DNA of 64,000 nucleotides from Cellulomonas sp. ACRRI (GTDB taxonomy: Bacteria; Actinomycetota; Actinomycetes; Actinomycetales; Cellulomonadaceae), in contig NZ_JAKRMS010000003.1 of NCBI RefSeq assembly GCF_022346185.1, positions 1-64,000 on the forward strand, written 5' to 3'. Position 1 is the first letter of the stretch, and every line of letters begins with the position of its first letter. Of the stretch, positions 9,295 to 17,960 are shown in pieces. The translations under genes and the position numbers were made by a program. The notes under the pieces were generated by a model. It did no database searches. It saw only the letters and a program-made list of their open reading frames with translations, and was not told the DNA's origin.

Positions 9295-11081
9295 GCGCCC
9301 CGGCACCGACGCGACCGCCGACGTCGGGGTCGACCGCGGCGTTCGTCGCGATCATGTCGGTGATGGCCGCGGTGGCGCTGTCGGTGCTGCTGCTGCACGC
9401 GACGATCGCGCTGACCGCGCACGCCAACGGTCACCCCGCGCCCCCGCTCGCGAGCACAGCCCGAGCCGTGGTCGCCCGACCCGGCGACCCCGTCAGCGCC
9501 CTGGGCGAGCCGATCGGGCCGACCTGGCCGCCGTACGCGCTGTGGGGCGTCGCGCTCGGGCTGCTCCTCCTCGCAGGGTGGCGGGTGCTGCTCGCCTGGG
9601 GCCGGCGCCGGTACCGGGAGGCGCCGACCAGCGCGAGTCTCGCGGCGGCGGCCGACGTCGCGCCGCTGCAGGAGCAGCAGGCCGTCGCGACCGCGCGGCG
9701 CATCGGCGGGGACGCGGTGGCGAACATGTCATCGCAGGACCTGGTCGTGCCGCTCGGACGTGTCGGGTCCAAGCGCATCTACCTGCAGCACGAGCTCAGC
9801 CTCCTGGGCATCGCACCTTCGCGATCGGGCAAGACCTCGAACTGCGTCATCGGGTGGGTCCTGGACGCCCCGGGCCCGGTCATCGCGACGTCGACGAAGA
9901 GCGATGTGCCGTACCTGACGATCCTGGCGCGCCGGCGCCTGGGCGACGTGTACGTCCTCGACCTCCGCGACATCACCGGGTGGCCCGAGAAGGTGTCCTG
10001 GGACCTGGTCGGCGGCTGCGAGGACCCTTCCGAGGCGGTCGCCCGCGCCACCGCGATGGCCGGCGCTGCGCCCTCGGGCGGCACGACGAACGGCGACTGG
10101 TTCAACGCACTGGCGGCACGCGTGCTCGGGTACCTGCTGCACGCCGCAGCGCTCAAGCCCGGCGGCACCGCCCGCGACGTCCTGGCCTGGGCCAGCGACC
10201 TGGACAACCCCGAACCGGTGGACGCCCTGCGCCAGCTCGGCGTCCCGCGCCCGACCGAGGACCGCCCGGACACCTCCTCTTGGGCGGACCTGCTGGCCTC
10301 GCAGACCAGGAACGAGTCGGAGCAGACGGTCGGGTCCATGCAGATCACCCTCCTGGGCGTCCTGGAACCCCTGTCGGACCCCGCCGTCATGACCGCCGTG
10401 TGCCCGCAGCCCGGGACCACTCCGTTCGACGTGAACCACTTCCTGACGACCCGCTCGACGCTGTACCTGCTGTCCAAGGGTGGCCGCAAGAGCGTGGCCC
10501 CGGTCATCACCGCGTTCGCCGACATGATCCTGCGCACGGCCGACGAGATGTCCCAGAGGCTGCCCGGCGGCCGGTTCTGGCCTCCGGTCTCCCTCGTGGG
10601 CGACGAGATCGCGAACATCGCCCCGCTGCCCGACCTGGATCAGCTGATTTCGGACTCCGGCGGGCGCGGCATCTCGGTACGGATGATCGCCCAGACCAAG
10701 GCTCAGCTGGTCAAGCGGTGGGGCCGTGAGCAGACCGAGGCCATCTTCGCCGGCGTCAACGCGCTCCTGGCGCTCCCGTCGATCACCGAGCCGGACGTCC
10801 TCCGTCACCTGTCGTTCCTCACCGGACAGCACCGCGTCGCCCGGTTCTCGGTGACCGAGAGCGACGGCCGCACCAGCGCCACGACTTCTGGTGAACGCGA
10901 GAACCGGATGGCCGAGGACGAGATCCACAACATGCCGATGGGCACCGCCCTGCTCATCGCGGGGAACATGCCCGCGGTCCACCTGCGACTGACGCCGTGG
11001 CAAGAGCGGCCCGACGCCGACCAGCTCCGCCAGGACAGCCTCGAGGTCGAACGGCTCACCGGAAGGCGGATGGAGCAGTGA
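9291..11081 (+). CDS. VirD4/TraG-type coupling protein (T4CP)
   Basis: 596 aa. Two N-terminal membrane helices (residues about 15-40 and 80-100) are followed by a RecA-like motor domain: Walker A 'APSRSGKTS' near residue 175, Walker B 'VSLVGDEIAN' near 433, and 'SDSGGRGISVRMIAQTKAQL', typical of the TraM-recognition T4CP family. It would dock the relaxase-DNA complex encoded at 25-29 kb onto the channel. Coupled by ATGA to the VirB4-like gene and by GTGA to the next. Confidence 0.92.
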   Translation: MSAPAPTRPPTSGSTAAFVAIMSVMAAVALSVLLLHATIALTAHANGHPAPPLASTARAVVARPGDPVSALGEPIGPTWPPYALWGVALGLLLLAGWRVLLAWGRRRYREAPTSASLAAAADVAPLQEQQAVATARRIGGDAVANMSSQDLVVPLGRVGSKRIYLQHELSLLGIAPSRSGKTSNCVIGWVLDAPGPVIATSTKSDVPYLTILARRRLGDVYVLDLRDITGWPEKVSWDLVGGCEDPSEAVARATAMAGAAPSGGTTNGDWFNALAARVLGYLLHAAALKPGGTARDVLAWASDLDNPEPVDALRQLGVPRPTEDRPDTSSWADLLASQTRNESEQTVGSMQITLLGVLEPLSDPAVMTAVCPQPGTTPFDVNHFLTTRSTLYLLSKGGRKSVAPVITAFADMILRTADEMSQRLPGGRFWPPVSLVGDEIANIAPLPDLDQLISDSGGRGISVRMIAQTKAQLVKRWGREQTEAIFAGVNALLALPSITEPDVLRHLSFLTGQHRVARFSVTESDGRTSATTSGERENRMAEDEIHNMPMGTALLIAGNMPAVHLRLTPWQERPDADQLRQDSLEVERLTGRRMEQ

Positions 11082-11752
11082 GCGAGCACCTGCCGGGCGG
11101 CGCGTACGTCACCCAGGACGACCTGGTCGCCGCGCTGCGCACCGTCGGTGCCGAGCACGACGACCTGAGCAGGCAGCACACCGACCTCGCGGGGGCGGTG
11201 CGGGATCTCGCCGGCGTGGTGACCAAGATCGCCGGACGCGTCACCGACCTGACCGACCACGACGTCGAGAACGGCCGCGCCCGCTGGCGGTGGCGCACCC
11301 TTCCGCCAGGACCAGCGCGCGAGGGCCTGTGGCACCAGGTCGCTGCCTTCGTGGGCTGGTACAACGCCCGCTACGGGCACGCGGCGCAGTCGGTCGCGAT
11401 CTGGCCGTGCTGGCCGGAGCATCCGGCCGCCGTCGAAGAGCTCACCGCGCTGATGGTCGCCCACGACGCCGCCTACGCCGGCGAGGACCCCACAGACGCG
11501 ATCATCGCCTGGCACGACCGGTGGCTGTGGCCCGCCATCGACCGGCTGCACGCCCGCCCGGGCGGGTTCCGCAATTGCACCGCCACCACCCACGACTTGC
11601 GGCACACCCTCGACGTACCCGCCGCGACCGCCGAAGCCCTCGCGGTTGCGATCGCCGCCGACGCGCAGACAGCCACTCCGGCACCCGGACCGGCGACCGA
11701 CGCGCTGGAGGGGCCGCCCCTGGGCGAACCTCCAGCTGAGGAGGACCGGTGA
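11078..11752 (+). CDS. DUF4913-like protein
   Basis: 224 aa, GTG start within GTGA. Residues about 15-60 form a coiled coil. Residues about 75-165 contain 'FVGWYNARYGHAAQSVAIWPCWPEHPAAVEELTAL' split by conserved Trp and Pro, plus 'IIAWHDRWLWPAIDRL', a pattern I associate with actinobacterial DUF4913 proteins of mobile elements. The tail is Pro-rich. Function unknown; it separates the T4SS motor genes from the accessory genes and is coupled to both. Confidence 0.75.
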   Translation: MSEHLPGGAYVTQDDLVAALRTVGAEHDDLSRQHTDLAGAVRDLAGVVTKIAGRVTDLTDHDVENGRARWRWRTLPPGPAREGLWHQVAAFVGWYNARYGHAAQSVAIWPCWPEHPAAVEELTALMVAHDAAYAGEDPTDAIIAWHDRWLWPAIDRLHARPGGFRNCTATTHDLRHTLDVPAATAEALAVAIAADAQTATPAPGPATDALEGPPLGEPPAEEDR

Positions 11753-11994
11753 GGATCACGGTCTACTCCAAGCCCGACTGCGTGCAGTGCGACGCGACCT
11801 ACCGCGCCCTGGACAAGGCCAGCCTGCAGTACGAGATCGTCGACATCACCACCGACGACGTCGCCCGCGACTACGTCATGGGCCTCGGGCACCTGCAGTC
11901 GCCCGTCGTCGTCGCCGACGGCCAGCACTGGTCCGGGTACCGCCCGGACCAGATCACCGCCCTGGCCGCGCGCCGGACACCGGGGCCGGCATGA
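11749..11994 (+). CDS. Glutaredoxin-like NrdH protein, copy 1
   Basis: 81 aa, GTG start overlapping the previous stop. The redox motif is C-V-Q-C at residues 11-14 behind 'YSKPD', and 'GHLQSPVVVADGQHWSGYRPDQI' carries the NrdH-type cis-Pro and glutathione-site replacement (written here only as a description). A nearly identical copy lies at 32430-32678 on the other strand. NrdH normally reduces class Ib ribonucleotide reductase; on a conjugative element it may support nucleotide supply or thiol control after transfer. Confidence 0.9.
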   Translation: MRITVYSKPDCVQCDATYRALDKASLQYEIVDITTDDVARDYVMGLGHLQSPVVVADGQHWSGYRPDQITALAARRTPGPA

Positions 11995-12857
11995 AGCCGG
12001 GTATCGCGGTCGACCACCTGCTCACCGCCGCCCTGTGGTCCCGGTCCGACGCCGAGCGGATCCGCGCGGCGCTGCCGGCGTGGTGGGCAGCGGCCGCCGG
12101 CGGCCTGCGCCCGGCCCTGGCAGCACTGATCCACGACCACGACACGCACCAGGCAGCCGACGTCGACGGCCACGAGCGCGCGGCCGCGATCCTCGCGTGG
12201 ATCCTGCGCCGAGCCGGCGAGGTCACCGAGGCCGCCGAGCAGCACCAGCGGTGGAGGGAGACCGGGCGCAACGGTCCCGAGCCGGCGCACTGGTCCCGCG
12301 ACATGGCCCTGGCGATGCACGGCCCCGCGCGCGGGCTTCCGGACCCGCGCCTGCTCACCCTGGCCGCCAGGGTGGCGCCGCTCGCCGTCGAGCTCGCCGC
12401 ACCCGACCGGCACACCACCCACTCCCTGGCCTACCTGATCGCGACCGCCCGCACCGACCCGCCCACGAGAGGACGACCCATGCTGCTGACCACCACCGTG
12501 ACCTTCGAGGGCAACCTAGCCGCCGACCCCGAACGCCGTACCTCAGCCGAGACGCAACGCCCCTACGCCGACCTCGTCGTGCTCGTGAACGAGCCCGGCG
12601 AGCAGGTCGACGAGGACGGCAAGTCCACCAGGCCCGAACCCACCCGCCATCGCGTGCGCGTCCCCGGCCCGGCCGCGGAGCACGCCGCCGCGTGCCTGCA
12701 GTGCGGCGATCGGGTCGTGGTCACCGGCAGGGTCGTCACCGACAGCTGGACCGACCCTGAGACGCAGCGCAAGCGCACCGCGCCCCGGGTCATCGCCGAC
12801 GCCATCGGGGTGTCCCTGCGGTTCACCCCGGTGCTCGTCCAGCGGACCACCCGATGA
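11991..12857 (+). CDS. Fusion of a helical domain with a single-stranded DNA-binding (SSB/OB) domain
   Basis: 288 aa from the ATG at 11991 (ATGA overlap). Residues 1-163 are an all-helical domain with 'LRPALAALIHDHD', found alone as a separate protein at 31909-32433. From residue 164 an SSB-like OB fold follows: 'TTTVTFEGNLAADPERR', 'YADLVVLVNE', 'CGDRVVVTGRVV'. The second domain has its own ATG at 12481 behind an AGAGGA sequence, so a free SSB may also be made. The SSB part fits protection of transferred single strands. Confidence 0.75.
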   Translation: MKPGIAVDHLLTAALWSRSDAERIRAALPAWWAAAAGGLRPALAALIHDHDTHQAADVDGHERAAAILAWILRRAGEVTEAAEQHQRWRETGRNGPEPAHWSRDMALAMHGPARGLPDPRLLTLAARVAPLAVELAAPDRHTTHSLAYLIATARTDPPTRGRPMLLTTTVTFEGNLAADPERRTSAETQRPYADLVVLVNEPGEQVDEDGKSTRPEPTRHRVRVPGPAAEHAAACLQCGDRVVVTGRVVTDSWTDPETQRKRTAPRVIADAIGVSLRFTPVLVQRTTR

Positions 12858-13756
12858 CCGCGCCCACCACGGTCCGCGGACGCCTCACTTCCGCCGGGCG
12901 GTGGATCAACGCCTCGATGACCAGGTGGCTGGACCGGCCGGTATGGCCGACGGGCCTGCGCCGGCGAGATCTGATCGTTCACCGTTCGCGCACGATCGGG
13001 CTGAGCGCCGTCGGCGCGATGGCGACGTACACCGTTTGGTCAGCGATCGGGCCGGCCACGGTGGCCTACGGTCGCGACCTCGTCAGCGCGCTGATGGTCG
13101 CGGGCCCGCGGGCGCAGGACCGGGCGATCGCGATCGTGATCGGTGTGTGGCTGCTCGCTTGGTGGATCGCCCGAGCGGTCAGGTCGGCGTCCTCGCGGCG
13201 GCTGGCCGCACGGATCAGCCCACAACCCCCGATCGTCACCGTCGGGGCCGCGCAAGCGCGCGGTGTGAGCGCAGTGGACGAGCGGGTCGCCCGGCACGAG
13301 GCGGCGCACGCGGTGGTCGCTCATGCGATGGGAGCGACGCTCCTGATGGTGCGCGCGGTGCCGAACGACGAGAGCGCCGGCCGGTGCAGCTGGTCGGCCA
13401 AGAGCGAGAAGTGCGCCTCCGACGAGGCGTGGCGCGAGCTGTGCTCCGCGGTCGCCGGCGCGGTCGAGGTCACCGAGGGCGCTCACGCCTGGCCGGGTTC
13501 GCGAGACGACTGGGGCCAGGCAGCGGCGGCAGCCATGTTCATCGCGTCGAGCGGTCAACGGCCAGTCGGCTTCGCGGGACCGCTGAGCGTCGATCGCCTG
13601 CTCGAGGCGGCGCGCGGGCACGCGGCCGCACTGCTCGCAGCGAACGCTCCCGCGCTGGACGAGCTCACCGCGGCGCTGGTGGCGCGCGGGACGTTGGACG
13701 GCGAGGACGCGGTCGCGATCCTGACGGACGTGAAGCCGGCCGAGACGGGGCGGTGA
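12854..13756 (+). CDS. Membrane-anchored M41 (FtsH-type) metallopeptidase-like protein without an AAA domain
   Basis: 300 aa. Two membrane helices lie at residues about 48-70 and 92-112. The soluble part carries 'VARHEAAHAVVAHAMG', an HExxH zinc motif embedded as in the FtsH M41 family. 'AVAGAVEVTEGA' and 'SRDDWGQAAAAAMFI' then match the M41 positions of the glycosidic helix and the third metal ligand (Asp). No P-loop is present, so it cannot unfold substrates by itself. It is coupled by overlap to genes on both sides. Confidence 0.72.
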   Translation: MTAPTTVRGRLTSAGRWINASMTRWLDRPVWPTGLRRRDLIVHRSRTIGLSAVGAMATYTVWSAIGPATVAYGRDLVSALMVAGPRAQDRAIAIVIGVWLLAWWIARAVRSASSRRLAARISPQPPIVTVGAAQARGVSAVDERVARHEAAHAVVAHAMGATLLMVRAVPNDESAGRCSWSAKSEKCASDEAWRELCSAVAGAVEVTEGAHAWPGSRDDWGQAAAAAMFIASSGQRPVGFAGPLSVDRLLEAARGHAAALLAANAPALDELTAALVARGTLDGEDAVAILTDVKPAETGR

Positions 13757-14586
13757 GGGGCGTGCTGGCCAGCTGCGACGTCAGCGCGGCCGCGGTGGTG
13801 TCGGCGGTCCGGCGGCACTTCGGCGCCGAGCGCGATGGCCTCGGTCCGGAGTGGGCCGCGCTCGAGGAGTTCACCGGCAGCCCCGGCGGGTGGGGCATGT
13901 CCCGCCGGGCCGACCTGTTCCTGGTGCGGGCGTGGTCCGGCGCCCCCCGCGGCCACGAGCGGGTGCTCGTGGAGGTGAAGGTCTCGCGCGCGGACCTGAC
14001 GCACGAGCTCGCCTCCCCGGACAAGCTCGCGGCCTTCGCCCGGTACGCGCACCGGGTCTACTTCGCGACGCCGGCAGGGCTGGTGCGTGACGAGGACCTG
14101 GGCGCGGGGGTGGGGCTCATCGAGGTCACCGCCGGCCGTGCACAGGTTCGAGTGAAAGCGGCGCGGCGGTCCGACGTCGAGCCACCTCCGACGGGGTTCA
14201 TGGTCGAAGCCTTCCGGCGCGCGAGTCGAGCCGAGGCGCGCATCCGCCAGGCCGACAACGCCGACGCGCCCGCGCGGGTCGCACAGCTCGAGCGAGAGCT
14301 GGCGGTGGCGCGGCGCGCGGTCGAGACCTCGCGGGCCGCCGCGGACCGAGACCGTCAACGGCTCAGTCGGTGGATCAAGGCCGTGGCCTACGCCGGCGGC
14401 GTGGCCTGCGTGTGCGGGGCTGCGATGCGACCCCCACTCGACCTCCGCCGGCACAACCTCCGGCACGCCGACGGTTCGCCGTGCCCCCAGGCGACCTACG
14501 GCGACGCCGCGGAGCCGGACATGCTCGCCCTCGCGCGGCGGTTCGCCGCCCTCGGCACCACGCAGAACGCCGAGGCCGCCACATGA
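13753..14586 (+). CDS. MmcB-like PD-(D/E)XK nuclease-fold protein with coiled coil and Cys/His finger
   Basis: 277 aa from GTG 13753 (GTGA overlap). Residues about 50-125 show 'RRADLFLVRAW', then 'VLVEVKVSRADLTHELASP' and 'YFATPAGL', the D...ExK core of the MmcB-like restriction-endonuclease fold. Residues about 150-205 are a long coiled coil. A finger-like C-x-C ... H-x3-H ... C arrangement lies near residues 217-242. Nuclease activity is inferred from the fold. It is coupled to the HNH gene by ATGA. Confidence 0.65.
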   Translation: MRGVLASCDVSAAAVVSAVRRHFGAERDGLGPEWAALEEFTGSPGGWGMSRRADLFLVRAWSGAPRGHERVLVEVKVSRADLTHELASPDKLAAFARYAHRVYFATPAGLVRDEDLGAGVGLIEVTAGRAQVRVKAARRSDVEPPPTGFMVEAFRRASRAEARIRQADNADAPARVAQLERELAVARRAVETSRAAADRDRQRLSRWIKAVAYAGGVACVCGAAMRPPLDLRRHNLRHADGSPCPQATYGDAAEPDMLALARRFAALGTTQNAEAAT

Positions 14587-15047
14587 CGCTGCCCGCGCCC
14601 GCGTACGACCCGGCCGAGCTGTTCGCCGACGCAGCGGCCCTCGCCGAGCGGGTCCCGGCCTGGGGGTGGGGCCTCCTGGCGCTGGTCGTCCTCGCTCGGG
14701 GCCGCCGCGCACGTTGGCGGCGCCGGGACCCGCAACGATGGTTCGACGCCTACCAGCGGGCCGCCGGTCGCGCGCGGGCCGGCGGGCGCTGCGAGTACAC
14801 CGCCGCGTGGTCCTGGCAGCGCTGCCCGGCTGCGTCGGAGCAGGCCGACCACTTCCGACCGTGGGCACGCGGAGGAGCGACCGAACCGGAGAACCTGGTC
14901 GCCGCATGCGTCCGGCACAACCAGTCCAAGGGCGGCCGGATGCCCACGCTGCTGACCACCGCGGTGATCACCTGGCGCCGCCGTCGCTACTTCCCGGCCG
15001 GCGTCCCTCGCCGACCCGGCGCCTGGTACCGAGGGTCGCGGCGTTGA
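14583..15047 (+). CDS. Membrane-anchored HNH endonuclease
   Basis: 154 aa, ATG overlapping the upstream stop. One hydrophobic helix (residues about 27-40) is followed by a basic stretch, then the HNH core: 'RCEYTAAWSWQRCP' with paired Cys, 'EQADHFRPWARGGATEPEN', and 'LVAACVRHNQSKGG'. The His of 'DHF', the Asn of 'PEN' and the 'RHN' segment match HNH active-site positions. A membrane tether is unusual for HNH proteins. It is the last gene of the 15-kb operon. Confidence 0.75.
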   Translation: MTLPAPAYDPAELFADAAALAERVPAWGWGLLALVVLARGRRARWRRRDPQRWFDAYQRAAGRARAGGRCEYTAAWSWQRCPAASEQADHFRPWARGGATEPENLVAACVRHNQSKGGRMPTLLTTAVITWRRRRYFPAGVPRRPGAWYRGSRR

Positions 15048-15051
15048 AGGC

Positions 15052-15567
15052 TCACATCGGGGCATCCCCGTCTCGTTCGAGCGACTGCTTACAGACGACA
15101 TTCAAGTCGACGATGGCGTCGCGCAAGGGCTGGACGACGGACTCGGGCGGATCCTCGTCCGGAGCGCCGCCCTCGACGTTGCCCCAGAAGTGGTAGCCGT
15201 TCCACGCGCTCACGTACGCGCCCCAGGCCGCCTCGACGTCGCCGTCAGCCAGCAGCCGCATGCGGACAGTGATCTCGTCCATCGGGGCTAGGGACAGCGG
15301 GGCGCCAGGCGGCTCGGGCGACAGGTTGAACTGCTGCTCGCCGTTGAACGCCCAGACGGCGTTGAGCCTCCGATCCTGGTCGATGGCGTGTCCCAGAGCG
15401 TCGGCGTACGTGGCCAGACGATCCTGGCGGACCCGCTCCGCTCGCTCTCGTCGATGATTCTGAGCCGCTAGCCGCTCAGCGTGTCTCCGCGCCTGGGCAG
15501 CAGTGAAGACGGTCGCAGCAAGGCCAGCGAGAGCTACCAGGACGGTGGCGACCAACTCCGGAGTCAT
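15052..15567 (-). CDS. Small membrane-anchored protein of unknown function
   Basis: 171 aa from the ATG at 15567, chosen because a membrane helix follows at once (residues 2-22, 'ELVATVLVALAGLAATVF'). Next come a basic coiled-coil segment (residues about 25-65) and a helical C-terminal part. This topology is common among uncharacterised actinobacterial proteins. It converges with the conjugation operon and borders the left end of the transposon. No family recognised. Confidence 0.55.
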   Translation of the reverse strand: MTPELVATVLVALAGLAATVFTAAQARRHAERLAAQNHRRERAERVRQDRLATYADALGHAIDQDRRLNAVWAFNGEQQFNLSPEPPGAPLSLAPMDEITVRMRLLADGDVEAAWGAYVSAWNGYHFWGNVEGGAPDEDPPESVVQPLRDAIVDLNVVCKQSLERDGDAPM

Positions 15568-15638
15568 GAGCCCAAAGTGCCACACGCCCCCACAGCCCGA
15601 AGATCCTGCACGGGAGCGAGCAGCCGCTCCAAGGCTCC

Positions 15639-15662
15639 GTCCGAAACCGACCGTTTTCGGAC
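15639..15662. repeat. 10-bp imperfect dyad left of the transposon, possible res half-site
   Basis: GTCCGAAACC and GTTTTCGGAC are inverted copies (9 of 10 bases pair) separated by 4 bp. The first arm plus GA reappears just outside the right transposon end at 23115-23126 as GTCCGAAACCGA. This suggests that the two flanks once were parts of one recombination site, now separated by the insertion. Inference only. Confidence 0.4.
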
Positions 15663-15678
15663 GCCGGCGGCCGCCGCG

Positions 15679-15720
15679 CGACATGTGACTTTCTCCGGTG
15701 AGTGGCGGCGGTCTTCAGCC
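15679..15720. repeat. Left terminal inverted repeat of the Tn552-like transposon
   Basis: TGTGACTTTC at 15684-15693 is the exact inverse of GAAAGTCACA at 23071-23080. Identity continues inward with gaps (for example TGGCGG at 15703-15708 against the inverse of CCGCCA at 23057-23062), about 22 of 36 positions. It lies just beyond the 3' end of the ATPase gene, where a Tn552/Tn5053-type element should end. I do not see a convincing 5-bp target duplication. Confidence 0.6.
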
Positions 15721-15734
15721 GCTCAGGGGCACGG

Positions 15735-16553
15735 TTAGTTGACTCCGATGACGAGGGTGCTGGCGGCGGCTTCGACGACGTCGTTGGTGATGGTCTGCAG
15801 CTCGTTGATCTTCAGGACGCGTTCGATCTGGGGGAAGAGTCGCTCCAGGAGGCGGAAGTTGCCGCGGGTGATGCGGCTGATCGCGGCGATGGTCTGGGCG
15901 TCGGTGAAGTCGTCGGGGTTGAGGGTCTTGCCCAGGGAGCGCCAGTGGCGTTGGAGGACGAAGAGCATCTCGTCGGTGCTCAGGGGCCGGTACTGGTGGG
16001 CGAAGCCGACGCGGCTGTAGAACTGGGGGTAGTGGCTGAACTGCTTCTCCAGCCCGGGCATGCCGATGAGGATCAGGGCGATCTGGTCGCGGTCGTAGCG
16101 GTCCCGTAGGAGCTCGAGCGCGGTGGGGCTCAGGCGTTCGGACTCGTCGACGATGACGAGCTGGACGTAGTTGGTGGTGCGCCGGGTGCCCCACCGGTCC
16201 AAGGGGATGCGGTCGGGGGCTTCGACGTGCTGCTGGATGCAGATGCTGGTGCGCGTGATGATCCGGTCCAGGTCCTCGCGCAGCAGCCGCGGGGTGGTCA
16301 GGACCCCGGGGGTGTACAGGGCGGTGCGGTTCTTGGCCAGCGCGGCGTAGATCTTGGCGTCGTCATCGCAGCGCGGGCCCCAGTCGGTGAGCAGCTCGTG
16401 GGCTTGGTCCCAGTGGGCGTAGCGGCGTGCGGAGACGGTCTTGCCGACCCCGGCCGGCCCGAAGCACAGCCCGATGGTGCGCCCGCGCCGGACGGAGTCG
16501 GCGAACTCGGTGAAGCGGCGGTGCTCCTTGGTGACGATGAAGCGTTCGCTCAC
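15735..16553 (-). CDS. Transposition ATPase, TniB/Tn552 p271-like
   Basis: 272 aa, GTG start in a GTGA overlap with the transposase stop. AAA ATPase with Walker A 'GPAGVGKTV' near residue 30, Walker B 'LVIVDESERL' near 140 and 'ILIGMPGLEKQF' as the sensor region. The length equals the 271-aa ATP-binding protein of Tn552. Such proteins select the target and activate the DDE transposase. It is the promoter-distal gene of the transposition operon. Confidence 0.88.
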   Translation of the reverse strand: MSERFIVTKEHRRFTEFADSVRRGRTIGLCFGPAGVGKTVSARRYAHWDQAHELLTDWGPRCDDDAKIYAALAKNRTALYTPGVLTTPRLLREDLDRIITRTSICIQQHVEAPDRIPLDRWGTRRTTNYVQLVIVDESERLSPTALELLRDRYDRDQIALILIGMPGLEKQFSHYPQFYSRVGFAHQYRPLSTDEMLFVLQRHWRSLGKTLNPDDFTDAQTIAAISRITRGNFRLLERLFPQIERVLKINELQTITNDVVEAAASTLVIGVN

Positions 16554-17953
16554 CTGAGGTCCTCCTTGTAGACCTTGAGCCGCGCCACGGTCGGCACGCG
16601 CGGCGGCACGGGCCTGGCAGGGGCGTCGGGGGTGTGGGCGGCGACGACGGCGATCCGCTCGTTGATGCCTCGGCGCAGGGCGCGGCGACGGGCGTTGCGG
16701 GCGGCCTGGACGTCCTTGAGGCTGATCTGCTTGGCGTGGTGTTCCTGAGCGACGGCGGTGCACAGGAACTGGTCGTGGTCGAAGACGCGGATCTCGGTGA
16801 TGTCTCTGGGGTCGTAGCGGATGACCACGGGGCGGCCGACGAAGCCGGCGAGGGTCGGTGAGACGTAGCGCATGCCTTGGAAGTGGATGCCGTCGCGGCG
16901 CACCGTCCTGGATCGGGCCACGGTCAGCAGCAGCCCGTCCAGCGCCTGGAGGCTGTCGGGAAGGCGTGGCAGCCAGCCGTCGGCGATCCACGCCGACCGC
17001 GGCGAGACGCCGAGCTCGCCGTGGGCGCGGTCGCTGTAGTCCAGGACGAACGCCCCGACGGCGGCGTCGAGGTCAGCCAAGGACAGGGCTGGCGCGGGCC
17101 AGCGCTCCGCGCCGCTGTGGAGGTGTCCGGGCAGGGTGGTGAGCAGCTCGGTGTTGACCGTGCCGAAGAAGCGCTCGACCTTGCCTCGCCCTTGGGGTCG
17201 CGCGACGGCGGAGTGGATCAGGCGGATGTGCAGGTCGACGGCGGTGCGGGCCAGGTGGTCGCTGGTGAAGTCCGACCCGTGGTCGACGTACAACAGGTCG
17301 GGGATGCCGCACATCGGCCACCGGGGGTCGGCCTTGGGCCAGATCGCCTGCCGTAGCGCCAGGGCGGTGTGCATCGTTGACGGCGCACCGAAGAAGACCG
17401 TGTAGCCGCAGATCGCGCGGGAGCAGTCGTCCATCACGACGGTCAGCCACGGCCGGGCCGGCTTGCCGTCCGTGCCGACGAGCACGATGTCCAGCAAGGT
17501 GTGGTCGGCCTGCCACATCGCGTTGGGGCGGTCGGCCGTCCGCCGCAACGCGAGCTCGTACTTGTCCCGGTAGGAGCCTGCTCCCTCGAGGGCGAGGGTG
17601 ACCATGCCGGGGTCCAGGGCGGTGATGATCGACCGGACGACGCCGTAGGACGGGACCGGCCACGCGGTGCCGGCGCAGACCTTCACCACCGTCCGGTGGA
17701 TCGCGGCGATCGGTGGGCGGGGCCGGGTCAGCCCGAGCCCTTCGATTAGCGCGATGAGGTCCGCCGGCAGGTGATGCCCGCCCGCGTCCGCCCGCGGCAC
17801 TCGGCCCAGGGCCGACAGGCCGCCGGCGCGGTAGCGGGCATGCCAGCGTTCCAGCGTGCGCACTCCCAGGCCGTGGTGACGGGCCAGCGCGGCGAGCGGG
17901 ACCTGGTCCTCGACATGCAGCCGCAGGATCCGCCACCGCCCGTCCGCGTCCAC
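16550..17953 (-). CDS. DD35E transposase, TniA/Tn552 p480-like
   Basis: 467 aa with a GTG start. An N-terminal helix-turn-helix ('LAALARHHGLGVRTLERWHARY') is followed by an rve integrase core: Asp in 'WQADHT', Asp in 'YVDHGSD' and, exactly 35 residues later, Glu in 'GKVERFFG'. A Mu-type C-terminal beta-barrel ('TLAGFVGRPVVIRYDPRD') and a basic tail follow. Size and gene order match p480 of Tn552. It would cut and join the terminal repeats at both ends of this element. Confidence 0.92.
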   Translation of the reverse strand: MDADGRWRILRLHVEDQVPLAALARHHGLGVRTLERWHARYRAGGLSALGRVPRADAGGHHLPADLIALIEGLGLTRPRPPIAAIHRTVVKVCAGTAWPVPSYGVVRSIITALDPGMVTLALEGAGSYRDKYELALRRTADRPNAMWQADHTLLDIVLVGTDGKPARPWLTVVMDDCSRAICGYTVFFGAPSTMHTALALRQAIWPKADPRWPMCGIPDLLYVDHGSDFTSDHLARTAVDLHIRLIHSAVARPQGRGKVERFFGTVNTELLTTLPGHLHSGAERWPAPALSLADLDAAVGAFVLDYSDRAHGELGVSPRSAWIADGWLPRLPDSLQALDGLLLTVARSRTVRRDGIHFQGMRYVSPTLAGFVGRPVVIRYDPRDITEIRVFDHDQFLCTAVAQEHHAKQISLKDVQAARNARRRALRRGINERIAVVAAHTPDAPARPVPPRVPTVARLKVYKEDLR

Positions 17954-17960
17954 GGCCGGC

